A stretch of DNA of 64,000 bases from Bradyrhizobium ivorense (GCF_900696085.1 NZ_CAADFC020000012.1:1-64000); one strand, 5' to 3'; shown: positions 34,681 to 43,764, counted from the stretch's first letter. The notes: generated by a model not told the origin, from the letters alone. A program made the numbers and translations.

Positions 34681-36255
34681 TCAGATGTGCTGCGCCATGA
34701 TCCGGCCGGGCCGCGCATCCGGCCGCGGCTCGATGTCGACCGACCACAAATCGTGGTTGTCGACATCCTTCAACGTCACCGTCATCACACCGGTCTTGCC
34801 GTCGATATCGACGCGGCCGAAGAATTGCAGGCCGAAGCACGGCGCGAGGTTGTCGCCCTGCTCTGCGCTGCAGCCCTTCTGATACATCGCCGTCGGGCCA
34901 AAGGTGTTGTCGAGCTCACCCGGCGACCAGGTGCCGGCATGCAGCGGGCCGGAGACGAATTCCCAGAACGGCTCGAAATCCTGGAAGACGGCGCGGTCCG
35001 GATCGTAGTGATGCGCGGCGGTGTAGTGCATGTCGGCGGTGAGCCACACCGTGTTGCGGACGCCCGCGCGCTTCATGAAGGACAGCAGATCGGCGATCTC
35101 GTGCTCGCGCCGCGCCGGCGGCCCGTCGCCGAGCGCGACGGCATCGAAGCTGATCAGCCCGATCGGCAGATCCGCCGCGATCACCTTCCAGGTCGCATCC
35201 GACGCCACCAACTCGCGCTTCAGCCAGGCGAGCTGGCTCTGGCCGAGGATGAACGCCTGGTCCGGATTGCCCTCCTTGTTCCAGCTGGCATCGCGGTAGG
35301 AGCGCATGTCGATCATGAAGACGTCGAGCAGCGGCCCGTAGCCGATCTTGCGATAGATCCCGCCATCGCGCTCCGGCATCAGGCGCATCGGCATGAACTC
35401 GTGGAAGGCGCGGCGCGCCCGCGCCACCAGGCGCGACGTGCCGTCTTCGTCGTAGCCGGTCGCGTCAGTGGTGCCGACCGGCGACCAGTCGTCGGCGACC
35501 TCGTGATCGTCCCATTGCGCGAACATCGGCACCTCGGCGTGGAAGGCGCGAAAATGCGCATCGAGCCAGTTGTATTTGTAGTTGCCGCGAAACTCGTCGA
35601 GGCTGTGCGCGACGACGGATTTTTCCGGCGTGACGATGTTGCGCCAGACCTCGCCGTTCGGCAGCGCCTGCTCGGCCGGCACCGTGCAGTCGGCATAGAT
35701 GTGGTCGCCGGAATGGATGAAGAAATCGGGACGCGCGTTCAGCATGGTGCGGTAGCTGCGCAGGCCGCCGCGGGCGGGATCGATGCCCCAACCCTGCCCG
35801 ACGACGTCGCCGGACCAGACGAAGCAGATCGAGCGCCGGTCGACCGGCGCGGTGCGGAAATGCCCGACGCGGCTCTCGCCGGCGACGCCGTCGCCGTCGT
35901 CGAAGCGCACGCGATAGAACAGATCCTGCCCCGGCGGCAGGCCGTCCAGCAGCAGCTTTGCGGTGAAGTCGCGCTCGGCCAGCGCGTCGGCGGACGCGGT
36001 GCGCAGGACGGTTGCAAAGCTCTCGACCGCGGAGCATTCGACCTGCATCCGCGCGGCGCGATCGGCGCGCGCCCAGATCACCGCGGAGTCGCTCGCGACG
36101 TCGCCGGACTGAATGCCCGCGAGCCCAGGCCGGTCGGCGGCCCGGCTCAGATAGGGTTTTGCCAGCGCGTCCAATCCCGCCAGCGCCGCCGTCGACGCCG
36201 AGCGCACCAGCAGCTGACGCCGGGTGAGGCCCCGCCTCCTCGCGCAGATCGCCAT
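34681..36255 (-). CDS. PhoD-like phosphatase/phosphodiesterase, Tat-exported
   Basis: A 524-residue PhoD-family alkaline phosphatase or phosphodiesterase. The leader LTRRQLLVRSASTAALAG is twin-arginine type, so it acts outside the inner membrane. A fibronectin-like N-terminal domain (~45-135) precedes the metallophosphatase core with IHSGDHIYAD, the signature AQWDDHEVADDW and the WLTADMHYTAAHHY histidines. It could release phosphate or cleave teichoic acid or phospholipid esters. A 22-bp tandem repeat lies just upstream. Confidence 0.88.
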   Translation of the reverse strand: MAICARRRGLTRRQLLVRSASTAALAGLDALAKPYLSRAADRPGLAGIQSGDVASDSAVIWARADRAARMQVECSAVESFATVLRTASADALAERDFTAKLLLDGLPPGQDLFYRVRFDDGDGVAGESRVGHFRTAPVDRRSICFVWSGDVVGQGWGIDPARGGLRSYRTMLNARPDFFIHSGDHIYADCTVPAEQALPNGEVWRNIVTPEKSVVAHSLDEFRGNYKYNWLDAHFRAFHAEVPMFAQWDDHEVADDWSPVGTTDATGYDEDGTSRLVARARRAFHEFMPMRLMPERDGGIYRKIGYGPLLDVFMIDMRSYRDASWNKEGNPDQAFILGQSQLAWLKRELVASDATWKVIAADLPIGLISFDAVALGDGPPARREHEIADLLSFMKRAGVRNTVWLTADMHYTAAHHYDPDRAVFQDFEPFWEFVSGPLHAGTWSPGELDNTFGPTAMYQKGCSAEQGDNLAPCFGLQFFGRVDIDGKTGVMTVTLKDVDNHDLWSVDIEPRPDARPGRIMAQHI

Positions 36256-36300
36256 CGAACAACCTTCGTCGAATCGCGACGACGGTTGTGCCTGCGCTGC

Positions 36301-36344
36301 TTGACTCCACCCTTACGGTTTCTTGACTCCACGCCGACGGTTTT
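36301..36344 (-). repeat. Two-copy 22-bp direct repeat upstream of phoD-like gene
   Basis: TTGACTCCACnnnnACGGTTT occurs twice with a 22-bp period (two helical turns), 46 bp from the start codon of the leftward phosphatase gene. The arrangement resembles a tandem regulator-binding site. Only the four-base spacer and the flanks differ between units. Confidence 0.6.
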
Positions 36345-36403
36345 GCGACAGCGGGATGACGTGGGGGGATGACGGGTTTGGTATGCCCAACTTGATCGGT
36401 GTC

Positions 36404-36504
36404 GTCGCCCGGCTTGACCGGGCGACCCAGTACGCCGCGGCCCCTCGGTTCTATCACTAGCGTCTCTGGAATACTGGATCGCCCGGTCAAGGCCGGGCGA
36501 TGAC
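36404..36504. repeat. Dispersed palindromic repeat, TCGCCCGGTC family
   Basis: Arms TCGTCGCCCGGCTTGACCGG and CCCGGTCAAGGCCGGGCGA frame a ~55-bp centre. The whole 36256-36595 gap holds this, the 22-bp tandem repeat, and no gene. Confidence 0.75.
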
Positions 36505-36595
36505 AGCAGTGGATGAGGACAAAGCTTCACACCCTCTCAGGATGACGGGGTTGGTGTTGCGCGTGGATCGGAGCGAGAGCGCCGGACGGACCTGG

Positions 36596-37048
36596 TCAGC
36601 GCCAGTTGCAGATGCCGCCGGAGCGGCAGGGCCAGGTCTGGATCCTGACGTCGCGGGCCTGGGCATCGAGCGGGCTGCCGTGCCGCCGGGTCAGCTTGGC
36701 GCGGGCGGGAACGTGAGTGGCCGCACGCCGCTTCTCATGCGCCGGCGTCTTCTCGTGCGCCGCGGGCGGCTCGACGCGGGTGGTCTGCACCGCCTTCTTT
36801 GGCGCGACCTTGGTCTCCTCGACCTTGGGCGCGACACTGGCCTGCGGATCGCTGCTGTGGTCGGCCTTGGCTTCGACCGGGACCGGCTCGAACTGCGCCG
36901 GCGGGCCGAGCCGTTTCGGCGACAGCACCGCCTTGGAAAGGTCGAGGCTGAAATACTCGTTCGGGCGATACTCGTCGGCCAACGCCACGCCGCCCAGTGC
37001 CAGGGACGCGGTACAAATGGCTGCAACACAAAGGTTTTTCAGAACCAT
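36596..37048 (-). CDS. Small secreted protein of unknown function, 150 residues
   Basis: A signal peptide (about 1-25, ending VALA) precedes a Pro/Ala/Lys/Glu-rich mature chain with RPNEYFSLDLSKAVLSPKRL near its start. The C-terminus carries two cysteines (WPCRSGGICNWR). No known domain is recognised; the composition suggests an extended envelope protein. The ATG at 37048 gives a proper leader; the upstream frame does not. Confidence 0.65.
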   Translation of the reverse strand: MVLKNLCVAAICTASLALGGVALADEYRPNEYFSLDLSKAVLSPKRLGPPAQFEPVPVEAKADHSSDPQASVAPKVEETKVAPKKAVQTTRVEPPAAHEKTPAHEKRRAATHVPARAKLTRRHGSPLDAQARDVRIQTWPCRSGGICNWR

Positions 37049-37175
37049 GAAAAACGGCCTCCCGAAATACACACGGGAACATCGATCATGTAGGAACCCG
37101 GCCGCGCGAATCCAGCCGATGCTGCAAGCACGGTTACCGGCCAACTATAGCGGCCCAGAGGAAGTTCCCTAAGCC

Positions 37176-40100
37176 CTATTCGGCCGCCTGCGCCAGCGGC
37201 CGGCCGATCGCGCTCTGCAGCCGCGCGCATTCGGTCCGGTAGCGGGCGACGTTGGCCTCCTTGATGTGGCCGTAGCCGCGCACGAGATCGGCGGCCTTTG
37301 CCAGCGCCACCAGCCGCGGCAGGTCGAGCGGCGTCTTGCCGCCGAGATGGCGCAGGATCATCGCGGCATACTCGACCGGCAGCGCGCGCTCCATCTTGCG
37401 CTCGGCGGTGTAGCCGAAGATGTCGAACGCGGTGCCGCGCAGGCGCTTCAGCCCCGCCAGCATGCCGAACGCCTTGAACACCCACGGGCCGAACTCGCGC
37501 TTCTGCAGCCGCCCGGTGACGGGATCGCGCGGCGCCAGCAGCGGCGGTGCCAGCAGCACCTTCACGCCGGAATTGCCCTCGAACTGCTCCCTCAGCGCCT
37601 TGCTGAACTCGCCGTCGGAATAGAGCCGCGCGACCTCGTATTCGTCCTTGTAGGCCATCAGCTTGAACAGGCCTTTTGCAAACGCCTCGGTCAGCTCCTG
37701 CGAGCCGGGCGCAGCCGCGGACTCCGCGGCGCGGACGCGCGCGACGTCGTCGAGGAAGCGCTTGGCATACGCCTCGTCCTGATAGTCGGTGAGGAATTTG
37801 GCGCGGAACGCGATCGCTTCGTCCAGCGTCCGCTTGGCAGGCGCGGCACCTGCGCTCTTGAAGCGCGCAGCGCTGACCACGCGCGGCAGATCGTGCGCGG
37901 CGAGCCGGCCCCAGGAAAACGCCGTCTTGTTCATCTCGATCGCGGCGCCGTTGAGCTCGATCGCTCGCAGGATCGCCTGTAGCGACAGCGGGATCGCGCC
38001 GCGCTGGAACGCGAAGCCGAGCATGAAGGCGTTGGTGGCGATGCTGTCGCCCATCAGCGCGGTGGCAAGCCCGGTGGCATCGAGGATGTCGAGATCGGCA
38101 GGCGTCACCGCGCCGTTCAGCGCCTCGCGCATCGAGTTGGCCTCGAAATCGATGTCGGGATCGATCACGAAGCTCGCGGTCGGCAGCAGGTCGGCATTGA
38201 CGACGGCGCGGGTGACGCCGCGCTCGGCGCGGCTCAGCGCCGTCGTGCTGGTGGCGACGACGATGTCGCAGCCGAGGATCAGATTGGCATTGCCGGGCGC
38301 AATGCGCACCGTCGTCAGCATGTCGGCCGCCGGCGCCAGCCGGACGTGGCTCATGACCGCGCCGTTCTTCTGCGACAGGCCGGTGAAGTCGAGCGTCGAG
38401 CAGGCCAGTCCCTCGACATGCGCGGCCATGCCGAGCAGCGCGCCGATGGTGATGACGCCGGTGCCGCCGATGCCGGTGATCAGGATGTTGTAGGGCGCAG
38501 TCAGCGCCGCGGCAGGCGGCGTCGGCAGGTCGGCGAACAGCGCCTTGGGATCGGCCGCGCTGCGGTCGGCCTTGCGCAGCTTCGGATCCTGCACCATCAC
38601 AAAACTCGGGCAGAAACCCTCGATGCAGGAAAAATCCTTGTTGCAGTTCGACTGGTCGATGCGGCGCTTGCGGCCGAGCTCGGTTTCCAGCGGCTGCACC
38701 GAGACGCAGTTCGACGCCACCGAGCAGTCGCCGCAGCCTTCGCAAACGCGCTCGTTGATGAAGACGCGCTTTGCGGGATCGGGGAACAGCCCGCGCTTAC
38801 GGCGGCGGCGTTTTTCGGCGGCGCAGGTCTGGTCGTAGATCAGGACGGTGAGGCCCTCGATCTCGCGCAAGGTCCGCTGCACGGCATCGAGCTCGCGGCG
38901 ATGATGGATGGTGGCGCCCGATGGGAAATAATTGGCGGGATATTTGTCCGGATCGTCGGAGACGATCGCGAGCCGTTTTGTTCCTTCGGCTGCAACCTGG
39001 TGCGCGATCTGCGACACGGTAAAGCCGCCTTCGGCGGGCTGGCCGCCGGTCATCGCCACCGCGTCGTTGTAGAGGATCTTGTAGGTGATGTTGACGCCAG
39101 CCGCAGCCGCGGCCCGCAAAGCTAAAAGGCCGGAATGGGTGTAGGTGCCGTCGCCGAGATTCTGGAACACATGCGCTTCATCGGTGAACGGCGCCTGCCC
39201 GATCCAGGCGACGCCTTCGGCGCCCATATGCGAGATGGTTTGGGTGTTGCGGTTCGGCACCGACAGCGCCATGCCGTGACAGCCGATGCCGGCCATCGCG
39301 CGGCTGCCCTCGGGAATCTTGGTCGAGGTGTTGTGCGGACAGCCCGAGCAGAAATACGGCGTGCGCTGCAGTTTTGCGGTGCCGGTGCCCTCGGCCGGAC
39401 GGTCGAACGCCTCGAGTTTTGCCAGCCGCTGCTCCAGCATCGGGCTGCGGTGTCCGAGCTTGCGCAGCCGCGCCACCACCGCTGCCGCGACCATGGTCGG
39501 CGTCAGTTCGCCCTCGCTCGGCAACAGCGGCGCGCCGCTCTCGTCGCGCTTGCCGACCACCGAGGGCCGCCTGTCAGCGTCCGTGTTGTAGAGGATGCGG
39601 ACCAGCTGGTCCTCGATGAAGCCGCGCTTCTCCTCGACCACCAGCACGTCCTTGAGGCCTTCGGCAAAGGCGCGTGCGCCGCGCTCTTCCAGCGGCCAGG
39701 TCAGCGCCACCTTGTAGATGCGCAGGCCGAGCGCCTGCGCCTCGGCATCGGTGATGCCGAGATCGGCGAGCGCCTGGCGCAGATCGAGATAGGCCTTGCC
39801 GGTCGCCATGATGCCGAGCCGCGCCGGCTTGGAGTCCAGCACGATGCGGTCGAAGCGGTTGACGCGGGCGAAGGCGGCGATCGCCTGCATCTTCGGCCCG
39901 TGCAGCCGCCGCTCGGCCTCGAGCGGCGGATCCGGCCAGCGGATCGAAAGGCCGCCCGGCGGCATCTCGAAATCGTCGGGCATGATGATCTTGATGCGGT
40001 CGGGATCGCTGACAATCGACGCCGAGCTCTCCACCGTCTCCGAGATCGCCTTGAAGCCGACCCAGCAGCCGGAGAAGCGCGACAGCGCGAAGCCGAGGAT

Positions 40101-40649
40101 GCCAAGATCGAGATAGTCCTGCAGCGTCGCCGGATTGACCACCGGCATCAGCGCCGAGGCGAACACCTGCTCGCTCTGATGCGCCAGCGTCGAGGACTGG
40201 CAGCCATGGTCGTCGCCGGCCAGCGCGATCACGCCGCCATTCGGCGAGGTGCCGGCGGAATTGGCATGCTTGAGCGCATCGAGCGAACGGTCGACGCCGG
40301 GGCCCTTGCCGTACCAGATGCCGAATACGCCATCGACCTTGGCGCCGGGGAACATGCCGACCTGCTGGCTGCCCCACACCGCCGTCGCCGCGAGGTCCTC
40401 GTTGAGGCCGGGCACGAAGGCGATGTCATGCTGTTTCAGGAAGGATTTCGCGCGCCACAGCGCGTGATCGTACATGCCGAGCGGCGAGCCGCGGTAGCCG
40501 GAGATGAACCCCGCGGTGTTCAGCCCGTGCGCGCGATCCCGTTCGCGCTGCAACATGGGCAGTCGGACCAGCGCCTGGGTACCGGAGAGGAAGATTCGCT
40601 TGCTGTCCAACCGGTACTTGTCGTCCAGTCCAACGTCCATCAAGGCCAT
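37176..40649 (-). CDS. Indolepyruvate ferredoxin oxidoreductase, fused subunits
   Basis: A 1157-residue 2-oxoacid:acceptor oxidoreductase with the IorA- and IorB-type parts in one chain. The N-terminal half has the TPP-dependent pyrimidine-binding domain (SGYRGSPLGMYD) and a TPP-binding segment (YFCSGCPHNTSTKIPEG; DGTYTHSG); around residue 665 is a ferredoxin-like CEGCGDCSVASNC motif. The C-terminal half is the gamma-type domain (GIGGTGVITIGALLGMAAHVEG). It would convert aryl pyruvates from aromatic amino acids to aryl-acetyl-CoA. Size matches the fused aerobic type. It is divergent from the dehydratase operon. Confidence 0.92.
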   Translation of the reverse strand: MALMDVGLDDKYRLDSKRIFLSGTQALVRLPMLQRERDRAHGLNTAGFISGYRGSPLGMYDHALWRAKSFLKQHDIAFVPGLNEDLAATAVWGSQQVGMFPGAKVDGVFGIWYGKGPGVDRSLDALKHANSAGTSPNGGVIALAGDDHGCQSSTLAHQSEQVFASALMPVVNPATLQDYLDLGILGFALSRFSGCWVGFKAISETVESSASIVSDPDRIKIIMPDDFEMPPGGLSIRWPDPPLEAERRLHGPKMQAIAAFARVNRFDRIVLDSKPARLGIMATGKAYLDLRQALADLGITDAEAQALGLRIYKVALTWPLEERGARAFAEGLKDVLVVEEKRGFIEDQLVRILYNTDADRRPSVVGKRDESGAPLLPSEGELTPTMVAAAVVARLRKLGHRSPMLEQRLAKLEAFDRPAEGTGTAKLQRTPYFCSGCPHNTSTKIPEGSRAMAGIGCHGMALSVPNRNTQTISHMGAEGVAWIGQAPFTDEAHVFQNLGDGTYTHSGLLALRAAAAAGVNITYKILYNDAVAMTGGQPAEGGFTVSQIAHQVAAEGTKRLAIVSDDPDKYPANYFPSGATIHHRRELDAVQRTLREIEGLTVLIYDQTCAAEKRRRRKRGLFPDPAKRVFINERVCEGCGDCSVASNCVSVQPLETELGRKRRIDQSNCNKDFSCIEGFCPSFVMVQDPKLRKADRSAADPKALFADLPTPPAAALTAPYNILITGIGGTGVITIGALLGMAAHVEGLACSTLDFTGLSQKNGAVMSHVRLAPAADMLTTVRIAPGNANLILGCDIVVATSTTALSRAERGVTRAVVNADLLPTASFVIDPDIDFEANSMREALNGAVTPADLDILDATGLATALMGDSIATNAFMLGFAFQRGAIPLSLQAILRAIELNGAAIEMNKTAFSWGRLAAHDLPRVVSAARFKSAGAAPAKRTLDEAIAFRAKFLTDYQDEAYAKRFLDDVARVRAAESAAAPGSQELTEAFAKGLFKLMAYKDEYEVARLYSDGEFSKALREQFEGNSGVKVLLAPPLLAPRDPVTGRLQKREFGPWVFKAFGMLAGLKRLRGTAFDIFGYTAERKMERALPVEYAAMILRHLGGKTPLDLPRLVALAKAADLVRGYGHIKEANVARYRTECARLQSAIGRPLAQAAE

Positions 40650-40859
40650 CAGTCGCAGCTCCCCGTAAATCTCGCGCCGGTCCGCACCGGTCTGATTTTC
40701 TGCGCATCATCATGCATCAGCATGCACTGATTTTGCTATGCATGAACAGCCCCGTTCCATGGCCGCAGCACATATCTCATGTTGCGCATGCGAGCCTTGC
40801 CGCGGCCGCGCATCTTTGAAACGGTGGCGCTCAAAGGAAAACTCAAGGGAGATCCAGGG

Positions 40860-41813
40860 ATGATCCTGCTGGAAACCGCGTTCACGACGGAAATCCTGGA
40901 AAATGGCAATCTGCTGGTCGGGCCGTGGCGGCGCCCGAAGCAGATGCTGCAGGCGCAAACCTACGACGCGCACGCCTCGATCCACGACGACGCAACCGCG
41001 CAAAAGCTCGGCTTCCGCGGCGGCACCATCGAGGGCCCGACGCATTTCAGCCAGTTCGCGCCGCTGTGCGAGCGGATCTGGGGGCGGACCTGGTTCGAGA
41101 CCGGTTGCCTGTCGGCGCATTACCGCAACGCCGTGTTCGAAGGCGAGGAGGTACAGGCGCAAATCGAGAAGCCGCAAGACGGCCAGACCGTCTGCACGAT
41201 CGGCATGATCAAGCGGGACGGCACCGAAGTGCTGCGCGGCACCGCCTCGATCGGCGGCGACGGCACGGAGACCGCGCTGAGCCAAAGGCTCGGCGAGTTG
41301 AAGCCGCTGGCCGATCCCGTGATCCTCGCCGACATCAAGGTCGGGATGAAGACCGCGCGCCAGCCGATCAGGATGGATTTCGACCAGCATATGGGCGACC
41401 TCTATCCGTTCTCGCTGGCCGACAAGCTGAAGGTGATCACCGAGCCCTCCGATGCCTATTATGCGCAGGAGCACAATCCCTGGGGCCGCGCCATCATCCC
41501 GATGGAGATGCTGAGCGTGCTGTTCCAGTACCGGGCGCGCGAGGACCGGCTGCCGGTGCGCGGCCCCGCGGTCGGGCTGTTCGCCGACCAGGAGATCCGC
41601 CTCACGCGCGGGCCGCTGTTCCCGGGCGAGACCTACTGGGCCGAGCGCGAAGTGGTCGCGCTCTCGGGTAGCAAGCGCACCGAGAGCATGTGGGTGCGCA
41701 CCACCGTGTTCGACGCCGACAACACGCTGGTTGCGACCATGCTGCTCAACGGCGCCAGCATGAAGGATTCCTACGCCGATTACGTCAGCGAGCACAAAGC
41801 GCTCTACGGCTGA
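40860..41813 (+). CDS. Hotdog-fold (MaoC-like) hydratase/thioesterase-type protein, putative
   Basis: A 317-residue protein read as a double-hotdog from length and from the GGTIEGPTHFSQFAPL and GLFADQEIRLTRGPLFPGETYW stretches, which resemble MaoC-like dehydratases. This is a resemblance, not a firm match. The ATG at 40860 follows AAGGGAG; the frame opens at 40779 but that part is upstream of the ribosome site. It heads an operon with a carboxymuconolactone decarboxylase-like gene and an SDR, so it may act in degradation of a cyclic or aromatic compound. Confidence 0.7.
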   Translation: MILLETAFTTEILENGNLLVGPWRRPKQMLQAQTYDAHASIHDDATAQKLGFRGGTIEGPTHFSQFAPLCERIWGRTWFETGCLSAHYRNAVFEGEEVQAQIEKPQDGQTVCTIGMIKRDGTEVLRGTASIGGDGTETALSQRLGELKPLADPVILADIKVGMKTARQPIRMDFDQHMGDLYPFSLADKLKVITEPSDAYYAQEHNPWGRAIIPMEMLSVLFQYRAREDRLPVRGPAVGLFADQEIRLTRGPLFPGETYWAEREVVALSGSKRTESMWVRTTVFDADNTLVATMLLNGASMKDSYADYVSEHKALYG

Positions 41814-41858
41814 AGCCGCAGCCACCCTCCCGCAAGCCGCCGAACAAGGACAACAACA

Positions 41859-42413
41859 ATGGCCCGCCTGCCCTATCTCGAAGCCGAGCAAGTCGCCCCC
41901 GAGTATCGCGACATGCTCAAGCGCAACACCAATCTGCACAAGCTCTTGGTGAACTCGCCGGACATGGCGCGCGCCTTCAACGGCGTCGGCGGCTTTATCC
42001 GCTTCAAGAGCAAGCTCGATCCGCGGTTGCGCGAGCTGGCGATCCTGCAGGTCGGCTGGCTGGAGAAGTCGGAATACGAGTTCACCCACCATGTGAAGAT
42101 CGGCAAGGAGTTCGGCGTCACCGACGAGGACATTGCCGGCCTGATGGCGGAGACTGAAGGCAAGCCGTCGAAGCTCGAGCCTCTCGCCAAAGCGATCCTG
42201 AAAGGCGCCCGCGAGATGGTGCGCGAGCTTGCGATGTCGGACGCGACCTTCGCCGAGATCAAGCAGCAGCTCTCCGACGAGCACATGACCGACCTGGTGC
42301 TGACCATCGCGTTCTACTGCGCCGTGGTGCGCGTGCTCGCCACCATGCAGATCGACAACGAACCCTATTACAAAGAGGTACTGCAGCAGTACCCGATCCC
42401 TGGAGTGAAGTGA
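41859..42413 (+). CDS. Carboxymuconolactone decarboxylase-like (CMD) family protein
   Basis: A 184-residue CMD/AhpD-fold protein: helical, with the family block LDPRLRELAILQVGW (~residues 53-67) and EYEFTHHVKIGKEFGVTDEDI. The CxxC pair of AhpD-type peroxidases is absent, so it is not a peroxidase by that mechanism. It starts 45 bp after the hotdog gene and ends one base before the SDR start, indicating one operon. Confidence 0.83.
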   Translation: MARLPYLEAEQVAPEYRDMLKRNTNLHKLLVNSPDMARAFNGVGGFIRFKSKLDPRLRELAILQVGWLEKSEYEFTHHVKIGKEFGVTDEDIAGLMAETEGKPSKLEPLAKAILKGAREMVRELAMSDATFAEIKQQLSDEHMTDLVLTIAFYCAVVRVLATMQIDNEPYYKEVLQQYPIPGVK

Positions 42414-42414
42414 G

Positions 42415-43215
42415 ATGCGCCTGCAAGATCGCGTCGCCATCGTGGTCGGCGCCGGACAGAGCCCCGGCGAGGGCATCGGCAACGGCCGCGCCACCGCGCT
42501 GACCTTCGCCCGCGAAGGCGCCAAGGTGCTGTGCGTCGATCACCATCTGGACTCGGCGCAGGAGACCGTCGACCTGATCGCGGCCAAGGGCGGCACTGCG
42601 GTCGCCTTCAAGGCCGACGTCACCAAAAATGCCGACCTCAAGGCGATGGTGGCGGACGCGCATGGCCGCTGGGGCAGTGTCGATATCCTGCACAACAATG
42701 TCGGGGTCAGCCTGTCCGGCGGCGACGCCGAACTGCTCGACATCACCGAGGAAGCGTTCGACCGCTGCGTCGCGATCAATCTGAAGAGCTGCATCCTCGC
42801 GGCCAAGCATGTGATCCCGATCATGCGCCAGCAGCAGCGCGGCTCGATCATCAACATCTCGTCGATGGCCGCGATCACCACCTATCCTTACGTCGCCTAC
42901 AAGGCGACGAAATCGGCGATGATCGCCTTCACCGAACAGCTCGCCTATCAGAACGCGCAATACGGCATTCGCGCCAATGTGATCCTGCCGGGCTTGATGA
43001 ACACGCCGATGGCGGTCGATACCCGCGCGCGCGAATTCAAGAAGAGCCGCGCCGAGGTCGAGGCCGAGCGCGACAGCAAGGTGCCGCTGCGGAAGAAGAT
43101 GGGCACCGGCTGGGACGTCGCCAACGCTGCGCTGTTTCTTGCATCGGATGAAGCCAGCTTCGTTACCGGTGTAACGTTGCCGGTCGACGGCGGCGCCAGC
43201 GTGCGGCGCGGTTAA
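42415..43215 (+). CDS. SDR-family dehydrogenase
   Basis: A 266-residue classical SDR: cofactor loop GAGQSPGEGIGNG near residues 12-24, NNVG at about 93-96, catalytic Ser in INISSMAAI and YKATKSAM with the Tyr and Lys. The C-terminus has the FVTGVTLPVDGG oligomerisation motif. It is the last gene of the three-gene operon and probably oxidises a hydroxylated intermediate; the substrate is unknown. Confidence 0.88.
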   Translation: MRLQDRVAIVVGAGQSPGEGIGNGRATALTFAREGAKVLCVDHHLDSAQETVDLIAAKGGTAVAFKADVTKNADLKAMVADAHGRWGSVDILHNNVGVSLSGGDAELLDITEEAFDRCVAINLKSCILAAKHVIPIMRQQQRGSIINISSMAAITTYPYVAYKATKSAMIAFTEQLAYQNAQYGIRANVILPGLMNTPMAVDTRAREFKKSRAEVEAERDSKVPLRKKMGTGWDVANAALFLASDEASFVTGVTLPVDGGASVRRG

Positions 43216-43235
43216 GCCGGTTCATCCACGCGATA

Positions 43236-43266
43236 ACACAGGTTAATCCGCAGGATTAACCTGTGT
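43236..43266. promoter_or_regulatory. Perfect 14-bp inverted repeat in intergenic region
   Basis: ACACAGGTTAATCC-GCA-GGATTAACCTGTGT with no mismatch, 20 bp past the SDR stop and 191 bp before the next start. It has no T run, so it might be a dimer-binding operator, a terminator hairpin, or a member of a repeat family. The rest of 43216-43457 shows nothing else. Confidence 0.6.
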
Positions 43267-43457
43267 GACGGCGCGGTTCATCTCTGCGGCGAGATCACGC
43301 GTCATTGCGCCGCAACGATTCGAAAAACTTGAAACATTCCAATGACACGGCGATGTGACGAGGCGTCCACATAAATCGAAATCCTGACTCGTTGTGGTCG
43401 CACGAAATTCATCTGCGCTCTGTATCTGGCTGGCCAGAAATTGGAGTGCCCAGACCC

Positions 43458-43676
43458 ATGAGCGAAGAACTCGAACTCAGACCAGATCAGTGGGATGCGT
43501 TGAAAGCGCTGCGGGCTCCCGCAGCAAACCCCTCACGTCTGAACCGGTTTGCGGTCGACAGCCTTGTCACGCTTGGCTTTGTTGCGGTGCGGGGAGAAGC
43601 GTATGCGTTGACGCCCGCGGGCCGCAAGATGCTGATCCGCGGCTCGTCACAATTGCTGCTCGATATCGCGGCGTAA
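43458..43676 (+). CDS. Small protein of unknown function with possible winged-helix part, 72 residues
   Basis: Short acidic-to-neutral protein whose order of helices and the wing-like YALTPAGRKMLIRG near the C-terminus (about 49-62) resemble MarR/winged-helix domains. No ligand or partner is apparent. It is followed by a strong terminator and so seems to be its own transcript. The ATG at 43458 was chosen; the longer frame starts at 43392 without a ribosome site. Confidence 0.6.
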   Translation: MSEELELRPDQWDALKALRAPAANPSRLNRFAVDSLVTLGFVAVRGEAYALTPAGRKMLIRGSSQLLLDIAA

Positions 43677-43697
43677 AATCTCTTGAAAACATCGTGA

Positions 43698-43745
43698 ACG
43701 AGAGCCTCGGTCCTGATTGACGTCGGGACCGAGGCTCTCGTTTTT
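43698..43745 (+). terminator. Strong Rho-independent terminator
   Basis: Stem ACGAGAGCCTCGGTCC paired with GGACCGAGGCTCTCGT around a short loop (slight offset in the loop), followed by TTTTT. It lies between the small unknown gene and the facing RND gene. Confidence 0.92.
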
Positions 43746-43764
43746 GTCTGACGCGCACGCGGCA

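Noticed and set aside
36345..36375. Possible Pho box upstream of the PhoD-like gene (ACGTCAT-N4-CTGTCGC, minus strand)
   Set aside because: Two mismatches in each half-site and no support from spacing relative to a promoter.
39135..40730. 531-codon plus-strand frame over the indolepyruvate oxidoreductase gene
   Set aside because: The opposite strand encodes a clear, full-length oxidoreductase; the frame has no domain motif.
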